Source: Achromobacter denitrificans NBRC 15125
Lineage (GTDB): Bacteria; Pseudomonadota; Gammaproteobacteria; Burkholderiales; Burkholderiaceae_B
DNA length: 64,000 bases
Direction: 5' to 3'
Assembly: GCF_001571365.1 (NCBI RefSeq)
Contig: NZ_BCTQ01000005.1
Location: 62,001 to 126,000, forward strand
Below, piece after piece: positions 44,372 to 53,190 of the stretch; position 1 is the stretch's first letter; the number at the start of each line of letters is the position of its first letter. The translations under genes and the position numbers were made by a program. The notes beneath the pieces were generated by a model. The model was not told where the DNA came from and made no database searches. It saw only the letters and a program-made list of their open reading frames with translations.

Positions 44372-45192
44372 GAAAACGTTTCCGGGTCTGGCCCCAGGCG
44401 CTTGCCCTGCGGGATCCCGTCGATGGCGGCCATGTCCGCCGGCGACAGCTCGAAGTCGAAGACGTCGATGTTTTCGCGGATGCGGGCCGGCGTGACCGAT
44501 TTCGGAATCACGATCAGATCGCTCTGCAAATGCCAGCGCAGCGTCACCTGGGCGGGCGACTTGCCGTATTTCTGCGCGATTTCCGCGATGGTCTTGTCCT
44601 TGGCCACGCCCCCCTGCGCCAGCGGGCTCCACGATTCCGTCGCGATGCCGTGCCGGGCATGGAAGGCCCGCAGACCGCGCTGGGTGAAGCCCGGATGCAG
44701 TTCGATCTGGTTCACCGCCGGCGTGACGCCGGACGCGTCGATCAGCCGCTCCAGGTTGGCCTGCGTGAAATTGGACACCCCGATCGAGCGCGCCCGGCCG
44801 TCTTCCTTCATTTCGATCATGGCGCGCCACGCTTCCAGGAACTGCTCGCTGCCCGCCACCGGCCAATGGATCAGATACAGGTCCACGTATGCCAGGCCCA
44901 GCTTCCCGAGGCTTTCGTCCATCGCCTTGTGGGCGTCGTCGTAGCCGTGCCGGTCGTTCCAGAGCTTGGTGGTGATGTACAGATCCTTGCGCGCCACGCC
45001 GGAAGCGCGCAGTCCCGCGCCCACGCCGGCCTCGTTCCCGTAGATGGCCGCGGTGTCCACCGAACGGTAGCCTGCCGCCAACGCCTCTTTTACGCTGGCG
45101 GCCGCCTGCTCGTCCGGCACCTGCCACACGCCCAGGCCCAGCTGCGGAATCTTGCCGCCGTCGTTCAATTTCATTGCGGGTACCTTCGCCAT
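44368..45192 (-). CDS. Aldo/keto reductase (2,5-diketogluconate reductase type)
   Basis: A 274-residue NADPH-dependent TIM-barrel carbonyl reductase. The catalytic tetrad is visible as D46, Y51, K76 and H109 in DTAAIYGNE, ITTKLWN and LIHWP. The cofactor site includes GVSNF and IPKSVTPARIRENIDVFDFE. The length and sequence fit the DkgA/DkgB branch. Start ATG 45192 has GGAGG 5 bases upstream. The stop codon is built from repeat copy D, and 27-bp copies of its 3' end lie between the repeat elements. Confidence 0.92.
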   Translation of the reverse strand: MAKVPAMKLNDGGKIPQLGLGVWQVPDEQAAASVKEALAAGYRSVDTAAIYGNEAGVGAGLRASGVARKDLYITTKLWNDRHGYDDAHKAMDESLGKLGLAYVDLYLIHWPVAGSEQFLEAWRAMIEMKEDGRARSIGVSNFTQANLERLIDASGVTPAVNQIELHPGFTQRGLRAFHARHGIATESWSPLAQGGVAKDKTIAEIAQKYGKSPAQVTLRWHLQSDLIVIPKSVTPARIRENIDVFDFELSPADMAAIDGIPQGKRLGPDPETFS

Positions 45193-45534
45193 AAGACCCT
45201 CCGTAGCTTGCAACGCGACGCTTGCGCGGCGAATACGCGCCAGATCGCGCAACCAAGGGGCAGCCGGACTCTATCCTTGGTTGGAACAGTAAAAAAGCGG
45301 GCCCGCCAGGCTGCGCCCGTGTCGCGACATCGGATTGGAGGCCCCCGGGAAAGGCTTCCCATTCCCGGGGCCATGATCCCGATAATACCCCCATGCCCGT
45401 TCCCGCCCTGGCCAGCCCCGCGGCGGGCAGGAATGCCGCGCCTGTCCGATAATGCCGTTCACCCGGCCCGCCGCCCCGTGGCCAGCCCTGCGCAACCTAG
45501 GGCCTGTTAACACTAAAAGGAACCTCCACGCCTC
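45193..45534. other. 342-bp divergent intergenic region
   Basis: It lies between the aldo/keto reductase and the ABC transporter, and no gene is supported. It contains a GC-rich hairpin, GGCCCCCGGGAA (45340-45351) against TTCCCGGGGCC (45362-45372), with one bulge. Promoters for both genes must lie here, but no clear -35/-10 pair stands out. AAAAGGAA about 13 bases before the ABC start is the likely ribosome site. Confidence 0.45.
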
Positions 45535-47340
45535 ATGACTCCTGCTGAAACGCAGCCCAAGAACCGCGGCAATTTCCACACGCTGCGTACCCTCTTTCCC
45601 TATCTCTGGCCGCCGGGCAGGACGGGGCTGAAGGTCCGCGTGGTCGCCGCGCTGCTGTGCCTGTTCGCCGCCAAGGCGGCCACGGTTTACGTCCCCCTGC
45701 TGTACAAGCAGGCAGTGGACGAACTGGGCAAGGGCGCGCCGGGCACCGTCACGGTGCCCCTGGGCCTGATCCTGGCCTACGGCACCGCCCGCGTGTTCTC
45801 CCTGCTGTTTTCCGAACTGCGCGACGCCCTCTTCGCGCGGGTCGGCCAGCATGCGATCCGCGCGGTCGGGCTGCAGATCTTCCGCCACCTGCACGGGCTG
45901 GCCCTGCGCTTTCACCTGGCGCGCCAGACCGGGGGGCTGAACCGCGCCATCGAACGCGGCACCAAAGGCATCCAGACGCTGCTGTCGTTCCTGCTCTTCA
46001 ACATCCTGCCGACCTTCTTCGAAATCGGGCTGGTCTGCATCGTGCTGTGGAAGATGTTCGACGCCTGGCTGGCGCTGGCCACCGGCGCGACCGTCATCCT
46101 GTACATGGGCTACACGCTCGCGGTCACCGAATGGCGCACCAAGTTCCGGCGCCAGATGAACGAGACCGACTCGGAGGCCAACACCAAGGCCATCGAAAGC
46201 CTGCTCAACTACGAGACCGTCAAGTATTTCGGCAACGAGGAACACGAGGCCCGCCGCTACGATGCCTCGCTGACCCGGTACGAGCGCGCCGCCGTGCGCA
46301 GCCAGGTCAGCCTGTCCATCCTCAACGTCGGCCAGGCCGCCATCATCTCGGCCGGGCTGACCCTGGTCATGTGGATGGCCGCCACCGGCATCGCCGACGG
46401 CCGCTACACGCTGGGCGATTTCGTCCTGGTCAACACCTACCTGCTGCAGCTGTACTCCCCGCTGAGCTTCTTCGGCTTCATCTATCGCGAGATCAAGCAG
46501 GCCATGGTGGACATGGAACGCATGTTCGAACTGCTGGGCCAGGACCGCGAAGTGGCCGATCGTCCGCAGGCCCAGCCCCTGCGCGTGACCGGCGGCGAGG
46601 TGGAATTCCGCGACGTGCGCTTCGGCTACGACGCTCGCCGGCCCATCCTCAAGGGCGTGAGCTTCACCATCCCCGCGGGCAAGACCGTGGCCGTCGTGGG
46701 CACCTCGGGCGCCGGAAAATCCACCATCGCGCGCCTGCTGTTCCGCTTCTACGACGCCGACGGCGGCGCCATCCTCGTCGACGGCCAGGACGTGCGCGAG
46801 GTCACGCAGTCCAGCCTGCGGGCCGCGATCGGCGTGGTGCCCCAGGACACCGTGCTGTTCAACGACACCATCCGCTACAACATCGGCTACGGTCGTCCGG
46901 GAGCGGGCGACGAGGAGATCGAGGCAGCCGCCCGCCTGGCGCACATCCACGATCTGATCATGGCCATGCCCGACGGCTACGAGACCATGGTGGGAGAACG
47001 CGGCCTGAAGCTGTCCGGCGGCGAAAAGCAGCGCGTGGCGATCGCCCGCACCCTGCTCAAGAACCCCGCGATCTTCCTGTTCGACGAGGCCACCAGCGCC
47101 CTGGACACCCATACCGAGCGCGAGATTCAGGCCAACCTGCGGGAAGTCAGCCAGGGACGCAGCACCCTGATCATCGCGCACCGCCTGTCCACCGTGGCCG
47201 ACGCTGACGAGATCATCGTGCTGGCCGAAGGCCGCATCATCGAACGCGGCCGCCACCAGGAGCTGCTGGCGCAAAACGGCACCTACGCCGGCATGTGGGC
47301 GCGCCAGCAGGAACGCGCCCAGGCCGCCCCGGCGGATTGA
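45535..47340 (+). CDS. ABC transporter, Atm1/HMT1 type (permease plus ATPase)
   Basis: A 601-residue half-transporter. Six TM helices span about 35-320. The signature AESLLNYETVKYFGNE is typical of the Atm1 family (glutathione-conjugate or persulphide export linked to metal homeostasis). In the NBD (about 345-590) are Walker A VGTSGAGKST, Q-loop VVPQDTVLFNDT, LSGGEKQRVAIART, Walker B IFLFDEATSALD and the H-loop IIAHRLST. It functions as a homodimer. The next gene, a Rieske protein, follows by 52 bp. Confidence 0.93.
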   Translation: MTPAETQPKNRGNFHTLRTLFPYLWPPGRTGLKVRVVAALLCLFAAKAATVYVPLLYKQAVDELGKGAPGTVTVPLGLILAYGTARVFSLLFSELRDALFARVGQHAIRAVGLQIFRHLHGLALRFHLARQTGGLNRAIERGTKGIQTLLSFLLFNILPTFFEIGLVCIVLWKMFDAWLALATGATVILYMGYTLAVTEWRTKFRRQMNETDSEANTKAIESLLNYETVKYFGNEEHEARRYDASLTRYERAAVRSQVSLSILNVGQAAIISAGLTLVMWMAATGIADGRYTLGDFVLVNTYLLQLYSPLSFFGFIYREIKQAMVDMERMFELLGQDREVADRPQAQPLRVTGGEVEFRDVRFGYDARRPILKGVSFTIPAGKTVAVVGTSGAGKSTIARLLFRFYDADGGAILVDGQDVREVTQSSLRAAIGVVPQDTVLFNDTIRYNIGYGRPGAGDEEIEAAARLAHIHDLIMAMPDGYETMVGERGLKLSGGEKQRVAIARTLLKNPAIFLFDEATSALDTHTEREIQANLREVSQGRSTLIIAHRLSTVADADEIIVLAEGRIIERGRHQELLAQNGTYAGMWARQQERAQAAPAD

Positions 47341-47392
47341 CAAGCCCGCCCCCTTTGTCCGACTATCGCACCCTTTGCTTTCCAGGCCTCCC

Positions 47393-47779
47393 ATGCAGGA
47401 CACCTCCACCGCCCCCGAAGTCCGCGTCTGCGCCGCCACCGATCTCGTCAATGGCGGCCTGGGCGTCAAGGTCCCCGTCGCCGACGGCGCGGGGCGCACC
47501 ACGGCGTTCTTCGTGCGCTACCAGGACCGCGTGCACGGCTACCTGAACCGCTGCGCCCACGTCGGCGTGGAACTGGATTGGGAAGGCAGCTTCTTCACGC
47601 GGGCCGGCGACCTGCTCATGTGCGCGCGCCACGGCGCCACCTACCAGCCGGACACCGGCCTGTGCGTGGGCGGCCCCTGCAAGAACGGCCGCCTGACCGC
47701 GCTGTCGGTCCAAGAGCGCGAGGATGGCGTCTACTGGCAGCCGGCCGGCAAGATCCGCCCGCTGGAAGACGCGGCCTGA
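47393..47779 (+). CDS. Rieske [2Fe-2S] domain protein
   Basis: A 128-residue stand-alone Rieske protein. The cluster ligands are C54-x-H56 (RCAHVGVEL) and C77-x-x-H80 (MCARHGATY). Additional cysteines C91 and C96 (CVGGPC) lie in the following loop. It probably acts as an electron-transfer subunit. ATG 47393 was chosen; a TTG at 47375 is in frame. Possible link to the Atm1-like transporter through Fe-S or sulphur metabolism is inferred from adjacency only. Confidence 0.9.
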   Translation: MQDTSTAPEVRVCAATDLVNGGLGVKVPVADGAGRTTAFFVRYQDRVHGYLNRCAHVGVELDWEGSFFTRAGDLLMCARHGATYQPDTGLCVGGPCKNGRLTALSVQEREDGVYWQPAGKIRPLEDAA

Positions 47780-47822
47780 AGACCGGGCCGGCGCCCCGGG
47801 CCCGCCCGCCGGCCGACCGCGC

Positions 47823-48806
47823 TCAGGCCCCCGCCGCGGCGACCGACGCGGGCGGCTCGCGCTCCGCGTAGCGGCGGGCCAGCACCGCGCAGACCATCAG
47901 CTGCATCTGGTGGAAAATCATCAGCGGTAGCACCACGATTCCCATCTGCGAGGTACCGAACAGGACGGTAGCCAGCGGAATGCCTGACGCCAGCGATTTC
48001 TTCGAGCCGCAGAAGACCAGCGTGATCTCATTCTCCTTGGACAGCCCCAACCTGCGGGCCACCCAGGTCGTGATCACCAGCGCCGCCCCCAGCAGCAAGG
48101 CGTTCACCAGCACCATGGAAGCCATGTCGATCGCCGGAAACGCGTGCCAGATGCCTTGCGCCACGGCCTCGCTGAACGCGGTGTAGACCGCCAGCAGAAT
48201 GGAGCTACGGTCCACCTTGGCCAACGCGCGGCTGTTGCGCTGGGCCCAGGCGCCGATCCAGGGCCGCAACAAGCTGCCCGCCGCGAACGGCACCAGCAGC
48301 TGGAGCAGGATGCGGCCGGCGTCGGCCAGGCCGTGGCCGCCGCCCTGGCGATGTAGCAGCACGGCCACCAGCAGCGGCGTCAGCACCGTGCCCAGCAGGT
48401 TCGATGCGGTGGCCGCGCAGATCGCGCCCGGGATGTTGCCGCGCGCCATCGAGGTCAGCGCGATGGAGGACTGCACCGTGGACGACAGCGTGCACACGAA
48501 CAGCACGCCCAACCACAGCGCCGGCGTCAGCAGCCCCGGGAACAAGGCCCGCAGGCCCAGCCCCAGCGCGGGAAACAGCAGGAAGGTGCAGGCCAGGATC
48601 AGCGCGTGCAGGCGCAGGTCTTTCACGCCCGCCACGATGGCGTCGGTCGACAGCCGCGCGCCGTGCAGAAAGAACAGCAGCGAAATCGCCACGTTGCTGG
48701 CCACCATCATGAACGATGCCCCCTTGCCCACGGCGGGGAAGAAGCTGGCGAAGACGACGGTGGCGATCAGGATCAGCGTGAACTGGTCGGGAAGAAAGCG
48801 GCGCAT
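47823..48806 (-). CDS. Bile acid:sodium symporter family protein (SBF/BASS-like)
   Basis: A 327-residue inner-membrane protein with about ten hydrophobic helices. Family features are LLFFLHGARLS near residue 45, the VLFVCTLSSTVQSSIALTSM helix-breaking segment, GNIPGAICAATASNLLGT, and CGSKKSLASGIPLATVLF near the C-terminus. This SBF-like (PF13593) group is bacterial and its substrate is unknown. It is divergent from a LysR gene with 107 bp between, suggesting control by that regulator. Confidence 0.9.
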   Translation of the reverse strand: MRRFLPDQFTLILIATVVFASFFPAVGKGASFMMVASNVAISLLFFLHGARLSTDAIVAGVKDLRLHALILACTFLLFPALGLGLRALFPGLLTPALWLGVLFVCTLSSTVQSSIALTSMARGNIPGAICAATASNLLGTVLTPLLVAVLLHRQGGGHGLADAGRILLQLLVPFAAGSLLRPWIGAWAQRNSRALAKVDRSSILLAVYTAFSEAVAQGIWHAFPAIDMASMVLVNALLLGAALVITTWVARRLGLSKENEITLVFCGSKKSLASGIPLATVLFGTSQMGIVVLPLMIFHQMQLMVCAVLARRYAEREPPASVAAAGA

Positions 48807-48841
48807 GGCAAGGATTTCCGTGGGACTTGCGGAAAACTATA

Positions 48842-48913
48842 GGCGCGCCTCTTGTCATCGTGAAGCCCACTGGGTACTTTAACTGTCATCGGAATATCCT
48901 ATGACGGCGCGCC
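48842..48913. promoter_or_regulatory. Repeated motifs in the symporter/LysR divergent gap
   Basis: GGCGCGCC occurs at 48842-48849 and 48906-48913, and TGTCATCG at 48853-48860 and 48884-48891 (31 bp apart, about three helical turns). This is a plausible LTTR regulatory region. The LysR start follows directly on the second GGCGCGCC, with no Shine-Dalgarno sequence nearby. Confidence 0.4.
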
Positions 48914-49756
48914 ATGCTCAATCCCCTGTGGCTCAAGACCTTCGCCGCCGCGGCGGCGGCTCCCAGCTTTACCGAAGCCGCGCGGCGGCTGGGCCTGACG
49001 CAGCCGACCGTCAGCGAACACATCCGCCAGCTCGAACAGGCGCTGAACCGGCGCCTGTTCCTGCGCGACACCCATTCGCTCGCGCTCACCAGCGACGGCC
49101 GCAGCCTGCTGGTGCACGCCGAGATCATCCTGGATGCGCATGAACGCGCCGAACGCCTGTTCGACGCGCCGCGCCTGCGCGGCCGGGTGCGGCTGGGCAC
49201 CTCCGACGACCTGGCGATGGGGCCGCTGCCCGACGTGCTGGCCGCGTTCCGGCTGGCGCATCCCGAAGTGGAGCTGGACCTGACCATCGGCGTCACCAGC
49301 GAGCTCTACAAGCTGCTGGACGACAACGCGCTGGACGTCATGATCGGCAAGCGGCGCCGCGGCGACCGCCGCGGCCAGACCCTGCACAAGGAGGCCCTGC
49401 TGTGGCAGGCCAAGGAGGGGTTGCGCGTGGCGCCCGACCTGCCGCTTCCACTGATCCTGCTGCGCGAACCCAGCGTCACGCGCGCGCTCGCGCTCGACGC
49501 GCTGGCGCGCGCCGGGCGCAGTTGGCAGATCGTGTGCACGAGCACCAGCTACGCCGGCTGCCAGGCGGCCGCGCGCGCGGGCCTGGGCATCACCGTGCAA
49601 CCCTCGCACCTGGCCACCTTGGGGCTGGCCGCGCCCACCGGCGCGGCGCAGTTGCCGGCGCTGCCGCAAGTGGAATTCATCGTGATTTCCGCGCCCGCTC
49701 CCAATCGGCCCACCCGCGCGCTGATCGACATCCTGATGCGCAGCACGCTGACCTGA
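48914..49756 (+). CDS. LysR-family transcriptional regulator
   Basis: A 280-residue LTTR. The HTH has WLKTFAAAAAAPSFTEAARR, then LTQPTVSEHIRQLEQALNRR. The effector domain (85-275) begins GRVRLGTSDDLAMGPLPDVL. It is slightly shorter than usual. It is divergent from the SBF-family symporter, the likely target. The start codon lacks a recognisable ribosome binding site, so leaderless translation or a different start is possible. Confidence 0.87.
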   Translation: MLNPLWLKTFAAAAAAPSFTEAARRLGLTQPTVSEHIRQLEQALNRRLFLRDTHSLALTSDGRSLLVHAEIILDAHERAERLFDAPRLRGRVRLGTSDDLAMGPLPDVLAAFRLAHPEVELDLTIGVTSELYKLLDDNALDVMIGKRRRGDRRGQTLHKEALLWQAKEGLRVAPDLPLPLILLREPSVTRALALDALARAGRSWQIVCTSTSYAGCQAAARAGLGITVQPSHLATLGLAAPTGAAQLPALPQVEFIVISAPAPNRPTRALIDILMRSTLT

Positions 49757-49794
49757 ACGGATTTTTCCGGCCGCCCCGGCGGGCAGCCCCTGCC

Positions 49795-50088
49795 TTATTC
49801 GGGCAGATGGTCGGGGACGCCGTCGGCGTCCACGGCGCCGACGCGGTCCAGCGCATTGCGCGCGGCCGACATGGCTTCGACGGTACTGCGGAAACGGCGG
49901 CTCGCGAAGATTTCGAATGCCTGATTGCCGGACGCCGGATCGTCGTCCCGGCCGTCTTCTTCGCGGGGCTCCGCGTCGGGCTTGCTACCCAGCCGGCGCG
50001 TTTCCAGGAACGCGCGCGGCGGCGTGCGGCCCTCGGGTTGCGTCGCATACGCGACCACCGAGAACCCGTTGATGATCTTCTCAGCCAT
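49795..50088 (-). CDS. Hypothetical small protein
   Basis: A 97-residue acidic protein, no family recognised. The N-terminus MAEKIINGFSVVAYATQPEG is beta-like, the middle is charged and disordered (EPREEDGRDDD), and the C-terminal part FEIFASRRFRSTVEAMSAAR is amphipathic. An RBS (GGAG) lies 5-6 bases before the ATG at 50088, which supports that it is expressed. It is convergent with the LysR gene. Confidence 0.6.
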   Translation of the reverse strand: MAEKIINGFSVVAYATQPEGRTPPRAFLETRRLGSKPDAEPREEDGRDDDPASGNQAFEIFASRRFRSTVEAMSAARNALDRVGAVDADGVPDHLPE

Positions 50089-50159
50089 GGCGGCTCCGTA
50101 TGGCCGCTGCCGAACGCGGCGCGGCTCCTGTTACCGACTACGGCCCGCCGCCAGGAAAC

Positions 50160-51029
50160 TTAAGCCAGCGCGGCCTGGCGCACCCGCACGTAGGCCGCCA
50201 CCTGGGCCAGCACGTCCGACAGGTCGGCCCGCAGCGGCTCGAAACCGGCATTGCGCTCACGCGTGGCCTCGTCCATGTACAGCGGGCGGCGGATCTCCAC
50301 CTGCAGGCTGTGCCGGTTCAAGGCGGGCTGGCCGATCTGGGCGATCAGTTGCACGCCCTTGTACGGATCGTTGCGCGCCACCGTATAGCCCTTGTCGCGC
50401 AGCGCCGCTTCGATGAGCGCGATGAATTCCGGCTCGCAGGTCTGGCCGTCGCGGTCGCCCAGCACGAAGTCGGCCAGCGGATGCTCGCTCTCGCGGCCCA
50501 GGCGCTCATAGGCGTCGTTGGGCATGGAGTGCAGGTTGAGATGCCAGACCGCGCCGAAGCGCTGGGTCACCTGCTGGATGGCCCGCGACAGGGCCGCATG
50601 GTAGGGCTCGTAATAGGCCTCGATGCGGTGCCGCACTTCCGCCAGCGTCAGCTTGCGGTCGTAGATCGGCGTCGCCTTGTCCATGCGGCGCCAGATCAGG
50701 CCCTTGCCCAGGCGGGTCTTTTCGCCCGGATCCAGGGCTTCGGGCCAGGGTTCCGCCAGCAGTTCCGGATCCAGGTCGCGCAGCGTGCGGTTGGGATCGA
50801 TGTAGACGCGCGGGAAGTTGGCGGCGATCAGCGTCGCGCCCAGCCCGGGCGCCGCCGACCACAACGCGTCCACGTGCGTGTCCTCGCCCTGGCGCAACTG
50901 CGCCAGGCTGGCCGCGGCCCCGAAATCCCCGGGATAGCGCTCGCCGCTATGCGGCGAATCGCAGACCAGCGGCAATGCCGGGCCTGCCGGTTCATGCACG
51001 GAAACTGCGTCGAAGTCGGCGTGGGTCAT
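50160..51029 (-). CDS. hutG: N-formylglutamate amidohydrolase
   Basis: A 289-residue zinc hydrolase (FGase family) that hydrolyses N-formyl-L-glutamate to glutamate and formate. Motifs are LVCDSPHSGERYPGDF (zinc His), RVYIDPNRTLRDLDPELL and AVWHLNLHSMPND. The substrate may be another N-acyl amino acid since no other hut genes are present. The start ATG 51029 lies 2 bp after the Bug receptor stop, so the two are one operon. It is regulated probably by the divergent LysR beyond the Bug gene. Confidence 0.9.
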   Translation of the reverse strand: MTHADFDAVSVHEPAGPALPLVCDSPHSGERYPGDFGAAASLAQLRQGEDTHVDALWSAAPGLGATLIAANFPRVYIDPNRTLRDLDPELLAEPWPEALDPGEKTRLGKGLIWRRMDKATPIYDRKLTLAEVRHRIEAYYEPYHAALSRAIQQVTQRFGAVWHLNLHSMPNDAYERLGRESEHPLADFVLGDRDGQTCEPEFIALIEAALRDKGYTVARNDPYKGVQLIAQIGQPALNRHSLQVEIRRPLYMDEATRERNAGFEPLRADLSDVLAQVAAYVRVRQAALA

Positions 51030-51031
51030 CG

Positions 51032-52021
51032 TCAATCAGCCTGAATGTTCGCGGTCTTGGCCACTTTGGCGTAGCGGGCCAGGGCCTGCTCGATCTGCGC
51101 CTGGAATTCCTGGGGCGTGGTGGGCACCAGCGTACCACCTACGTCCTCGGCCTTCTTGCGGAATTCCGGATCCTGCTGCGCGGCCCGGACGGCCTGGTTC
51201 AGGCGGTCGACCACGGCTTGCGGCGTGCCGGCGGGCGCGACCAGGCCGAACCAGCCGCCCGTGCCCATGTCGGGGTAGCCCAGCTCGATGTAGGTCGGCA
51301 CGTCGGGCAGCAGCGGCGAGCGCTCGGCGCCCAGCACGGCCAGCGGCCGCAACTTGCCGCCCTGCACCTGCGGCAGCGTCGAGGACAGGTTGTCGGTGAT
51401 CGCGTCCACCTGCCCGCCCATCACGTCGTTCAAGGCCGGGCCCGCGCCGCGGTACGGCACGTGCAGCAGCTTGATGCCGGAGAGCATCATGAAATTCTCG
51501 ATGTTCACGTGGCCCAGCGAGCCCACGCCCGGCGACGCGAAGCTGTAGCGTTCGGGCTGGCCCTTGGCCAGCGCCACGAATTCGGCCATGTTCTTGGCCG
51601 GGACGTTCGGGTTGATCGCGAAGATGCTGGGCACCGCCACCACGTTGGCCACCGGCACGAAGTCCTTGACCGGGTCGTAGTTCATCTTGCGGAACACCGC
51701 CGGGTTCGAACCGTGCGTGCTCATCGTGGCCATGCCGATGGTGTAGCCGTCCGGCGTCGAGCGCGCCACCTGCTCCATGCCCAGCGAACCGCCCGCGCCG
51801 GCCTTGTTCTCGACCACGATGGTCTGCTTCAGGTCGCGGCCCGCGTACTCGGCCACCAGGCGGGCCACGATGTCGGTCGATCCGCCGGCGGCGAACGGCA
51901 CCACCAGCTTGATCGGACGGGCGGGATAGTCGGCGGCCTGGGCGACGCCGGCGAAAGTCAGGGTGGCGAACAAGCCGGCGAGCGCGAAGCGCGCGGACCG
52001 GCCGAAGAAACGGCGGGACAT
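51032..52021 (-). CDS. Bug/TctC-family periplasmic solute receptor
   Basis: A 329-residue receptor. The signal peptide (about 1-30) has SRRFFGRSARFALAGLF, which has twin-arginine character, and the cleavage region is VAQAAD. Motifs are YPARPIKLVVPFAAGGSTDI, VVENKAGAGGSLGMEQVA, SPGVGSLGHVNIE, HVPYRGAGPALNDVMGGQVD and VAPAGTPQAVVDRL. ATG 52021 was chosen (the frame extends to 52072). It is co-transcribed with an N-formylglutamate amidohydrolase, suggesting the ligand is an N-formyl amino acid or related carboxylate. Confidence 0.92.
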   Translation of the reverse strand: MSRRFFGRSARFALAGLFATLTFAGVAQAADYPARPIKLVVPFAAGGSTDIVARLVAEYAGRDLKQTIVVENKAGAGGSLGMEQVARSTPDGYTIGMATMSTHGSNPAVFRKMNYDPVKDFVPVANVVAVPSIFAINPNVPAKNMAEFVALAKGQPERYSFASPGVGSLGHVNIENFMMLSGIKLLHVPYRGAGPALNDVMGGQVDAITDNLSSTLPQVQGGKLRPLAVLGAERSPLLPDVPTYIELGYPDMGTGGWFGLVAPAGTPQAVVDRLNQAVRAAQQDPEFRKKAEDVGGTLVPTTPQEFQAQIEQALARYAKVAKTANIQAD

Positions 52022-52133
52022 GGGGATGGCTCCGAAGGAGGAAGGTCTATCGACAAGGTCGCCAGTGTCCAAACTTTACGGTCCCCTTTCAAACGACTAT
52101 ATTGCACTCTTTCATTACCAAAGGTCATGCTAG

Positions 52134-53069
52134 ATGCGCCTGCAGTCGCCGTCCATGTCCGAACTGCATGCCTTCATGACCGCGGCGCGCCTGGGCAGCT
52201 TCACGCAGGCGGCCGAAACCTTGTGCGTGACCCAGGGCGCGGTCAGCCGAGCCATCTCCCGGCTGGAAGCGCACTTCGGCCAGCCCCTGATGCATCGCAA
52301 CGCCCATGGCCTGACCCTCACCGACACCGGCCGTCGGCTCTATGAGGGCGCCCAGGCGCCCTTGCTGGCGATCGAGACGCTGAGCGCCGAACTGCGCGCC
52401 GACGACCGCCGGCTGCGCCTCACGCTGTCCACCGTCCCCACGCTGGCCAGCGCCTGGCTGGTGCCCCGCCTGCCGGATTTCCACCAGCGCCACCCGGATA
52501 TCCAGCTCAGCTTCGCCGCCTACCGCCGCAACGAAGACTTCTCCGGCGCCACGCCCGACGCCAGCATCCTGTCCGGCACGCCGGAACAATGGCCCGGCTG
52601 GCAGGCGGACTACGTGATCGGACGCGAAATGGTCGTGATCTGCCACCCCGGGCGGCTGGCGGCGCGTCGGGCGCAAGGCCTCTGGAGCACCCCCGCCGGC
52701 CTGCTGGGCGAAGCGCTGCTCTACCACTCGAACGGCAGGGACAACTGGGCGCAATGGTTCGCCGCGGCCGGCGTGCCGCGGGAGTCGGTCAAGCTGGCCA
52801 ACGGCTTCGACCAGGTGTCCATCCTGGTGCGCGCCGTCATGGCCGACATGGGCATCGCCGTGCTGCAGCGCTGCCTGGTCCGCGACGATCTGCTCGCCGG
52901 ACGGGTCGCCGCGCCGTTTCCCGACCTGCCCATCCGCATCGCCCGCGGCTACCACCTCTGCGCCCCGGCCCAGCGACGCGACCATTACGCGCTGGCCTGT
53001 TTCCGCCTGTGGCTGCTGGACGTCGCTGGCCGGGACCCGGACGTGCTGGCCGCCGGGTCCGCCGCCTGA
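52134..53069 (+). CDS. LysR-family transcriptional regulator
   Basis: A 311-residue LTTR. The HTH has MSELHAFMTAARLGSFTQAA and CVTQGAVSRAISRLEAHFGQ. The effector domain (90-295) begins LRLTLSTVPTLASAWLVPRL. It resembles the GcvA/TrpI-type group. It is divergent from the Bug-hutG operon with a 112-bp gap that includes TATATT (52099-52104) as possible -10. Confidence 0.88.
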   Translation: MRLQSPSMSELHAFMTAARLGSFTQAAETLCVTQGAVSRAISRLEAHFGQPLMHRNAHGLTLTDTGRRLYEGAQAPLLAIETLSAELRADDRRLRLTLSTVPTLASAWLVPRLPDFHQRHPDIQLSFAAYRRNEDFSGATPDASILSGTPEQWPGWQADYVIGREMVVICHPGRLAARRAQGLWSTPAGLLGEALLYHSNGRDNWAQWFAAAGVPRESVKLANGFDQVSILVRAVMADMGIAVLQRCLVRDDLLAGRVAAPFPDLPIRIARGYHLCAPAQRRDHYALACFRLWLLDVAGRDPDVLAAGSAA

Positions 53070-53147
53070 ACTCGGCGCCCGGCGCCGGCAGGCTGGAAAC
53101 ACCCGGTATCCCGGCCCGCTCCGAAATTGCTTCCAGATGAAACGAAA

Positions 53148-53169
53148 ACGGGCTCCTTTCGGAGCCCGT
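53148..53169 (-). terminator. Intrinsic terminator for the small Cys protein gene
   Basis: Stem ACGGGCTCC (53148-53156) and GGAGCCCGT (53161-53169), 4-nt loop, followed on the minus strand by TTTTCGTTT. It lies 21 bp beyond the stop of the small zinc-ribbon-like gene and also faces the LysR gene end. Confidence 0.8.
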
Positions 53170-53190
53170 CTGCAGGGTGGGACGCGAGGG

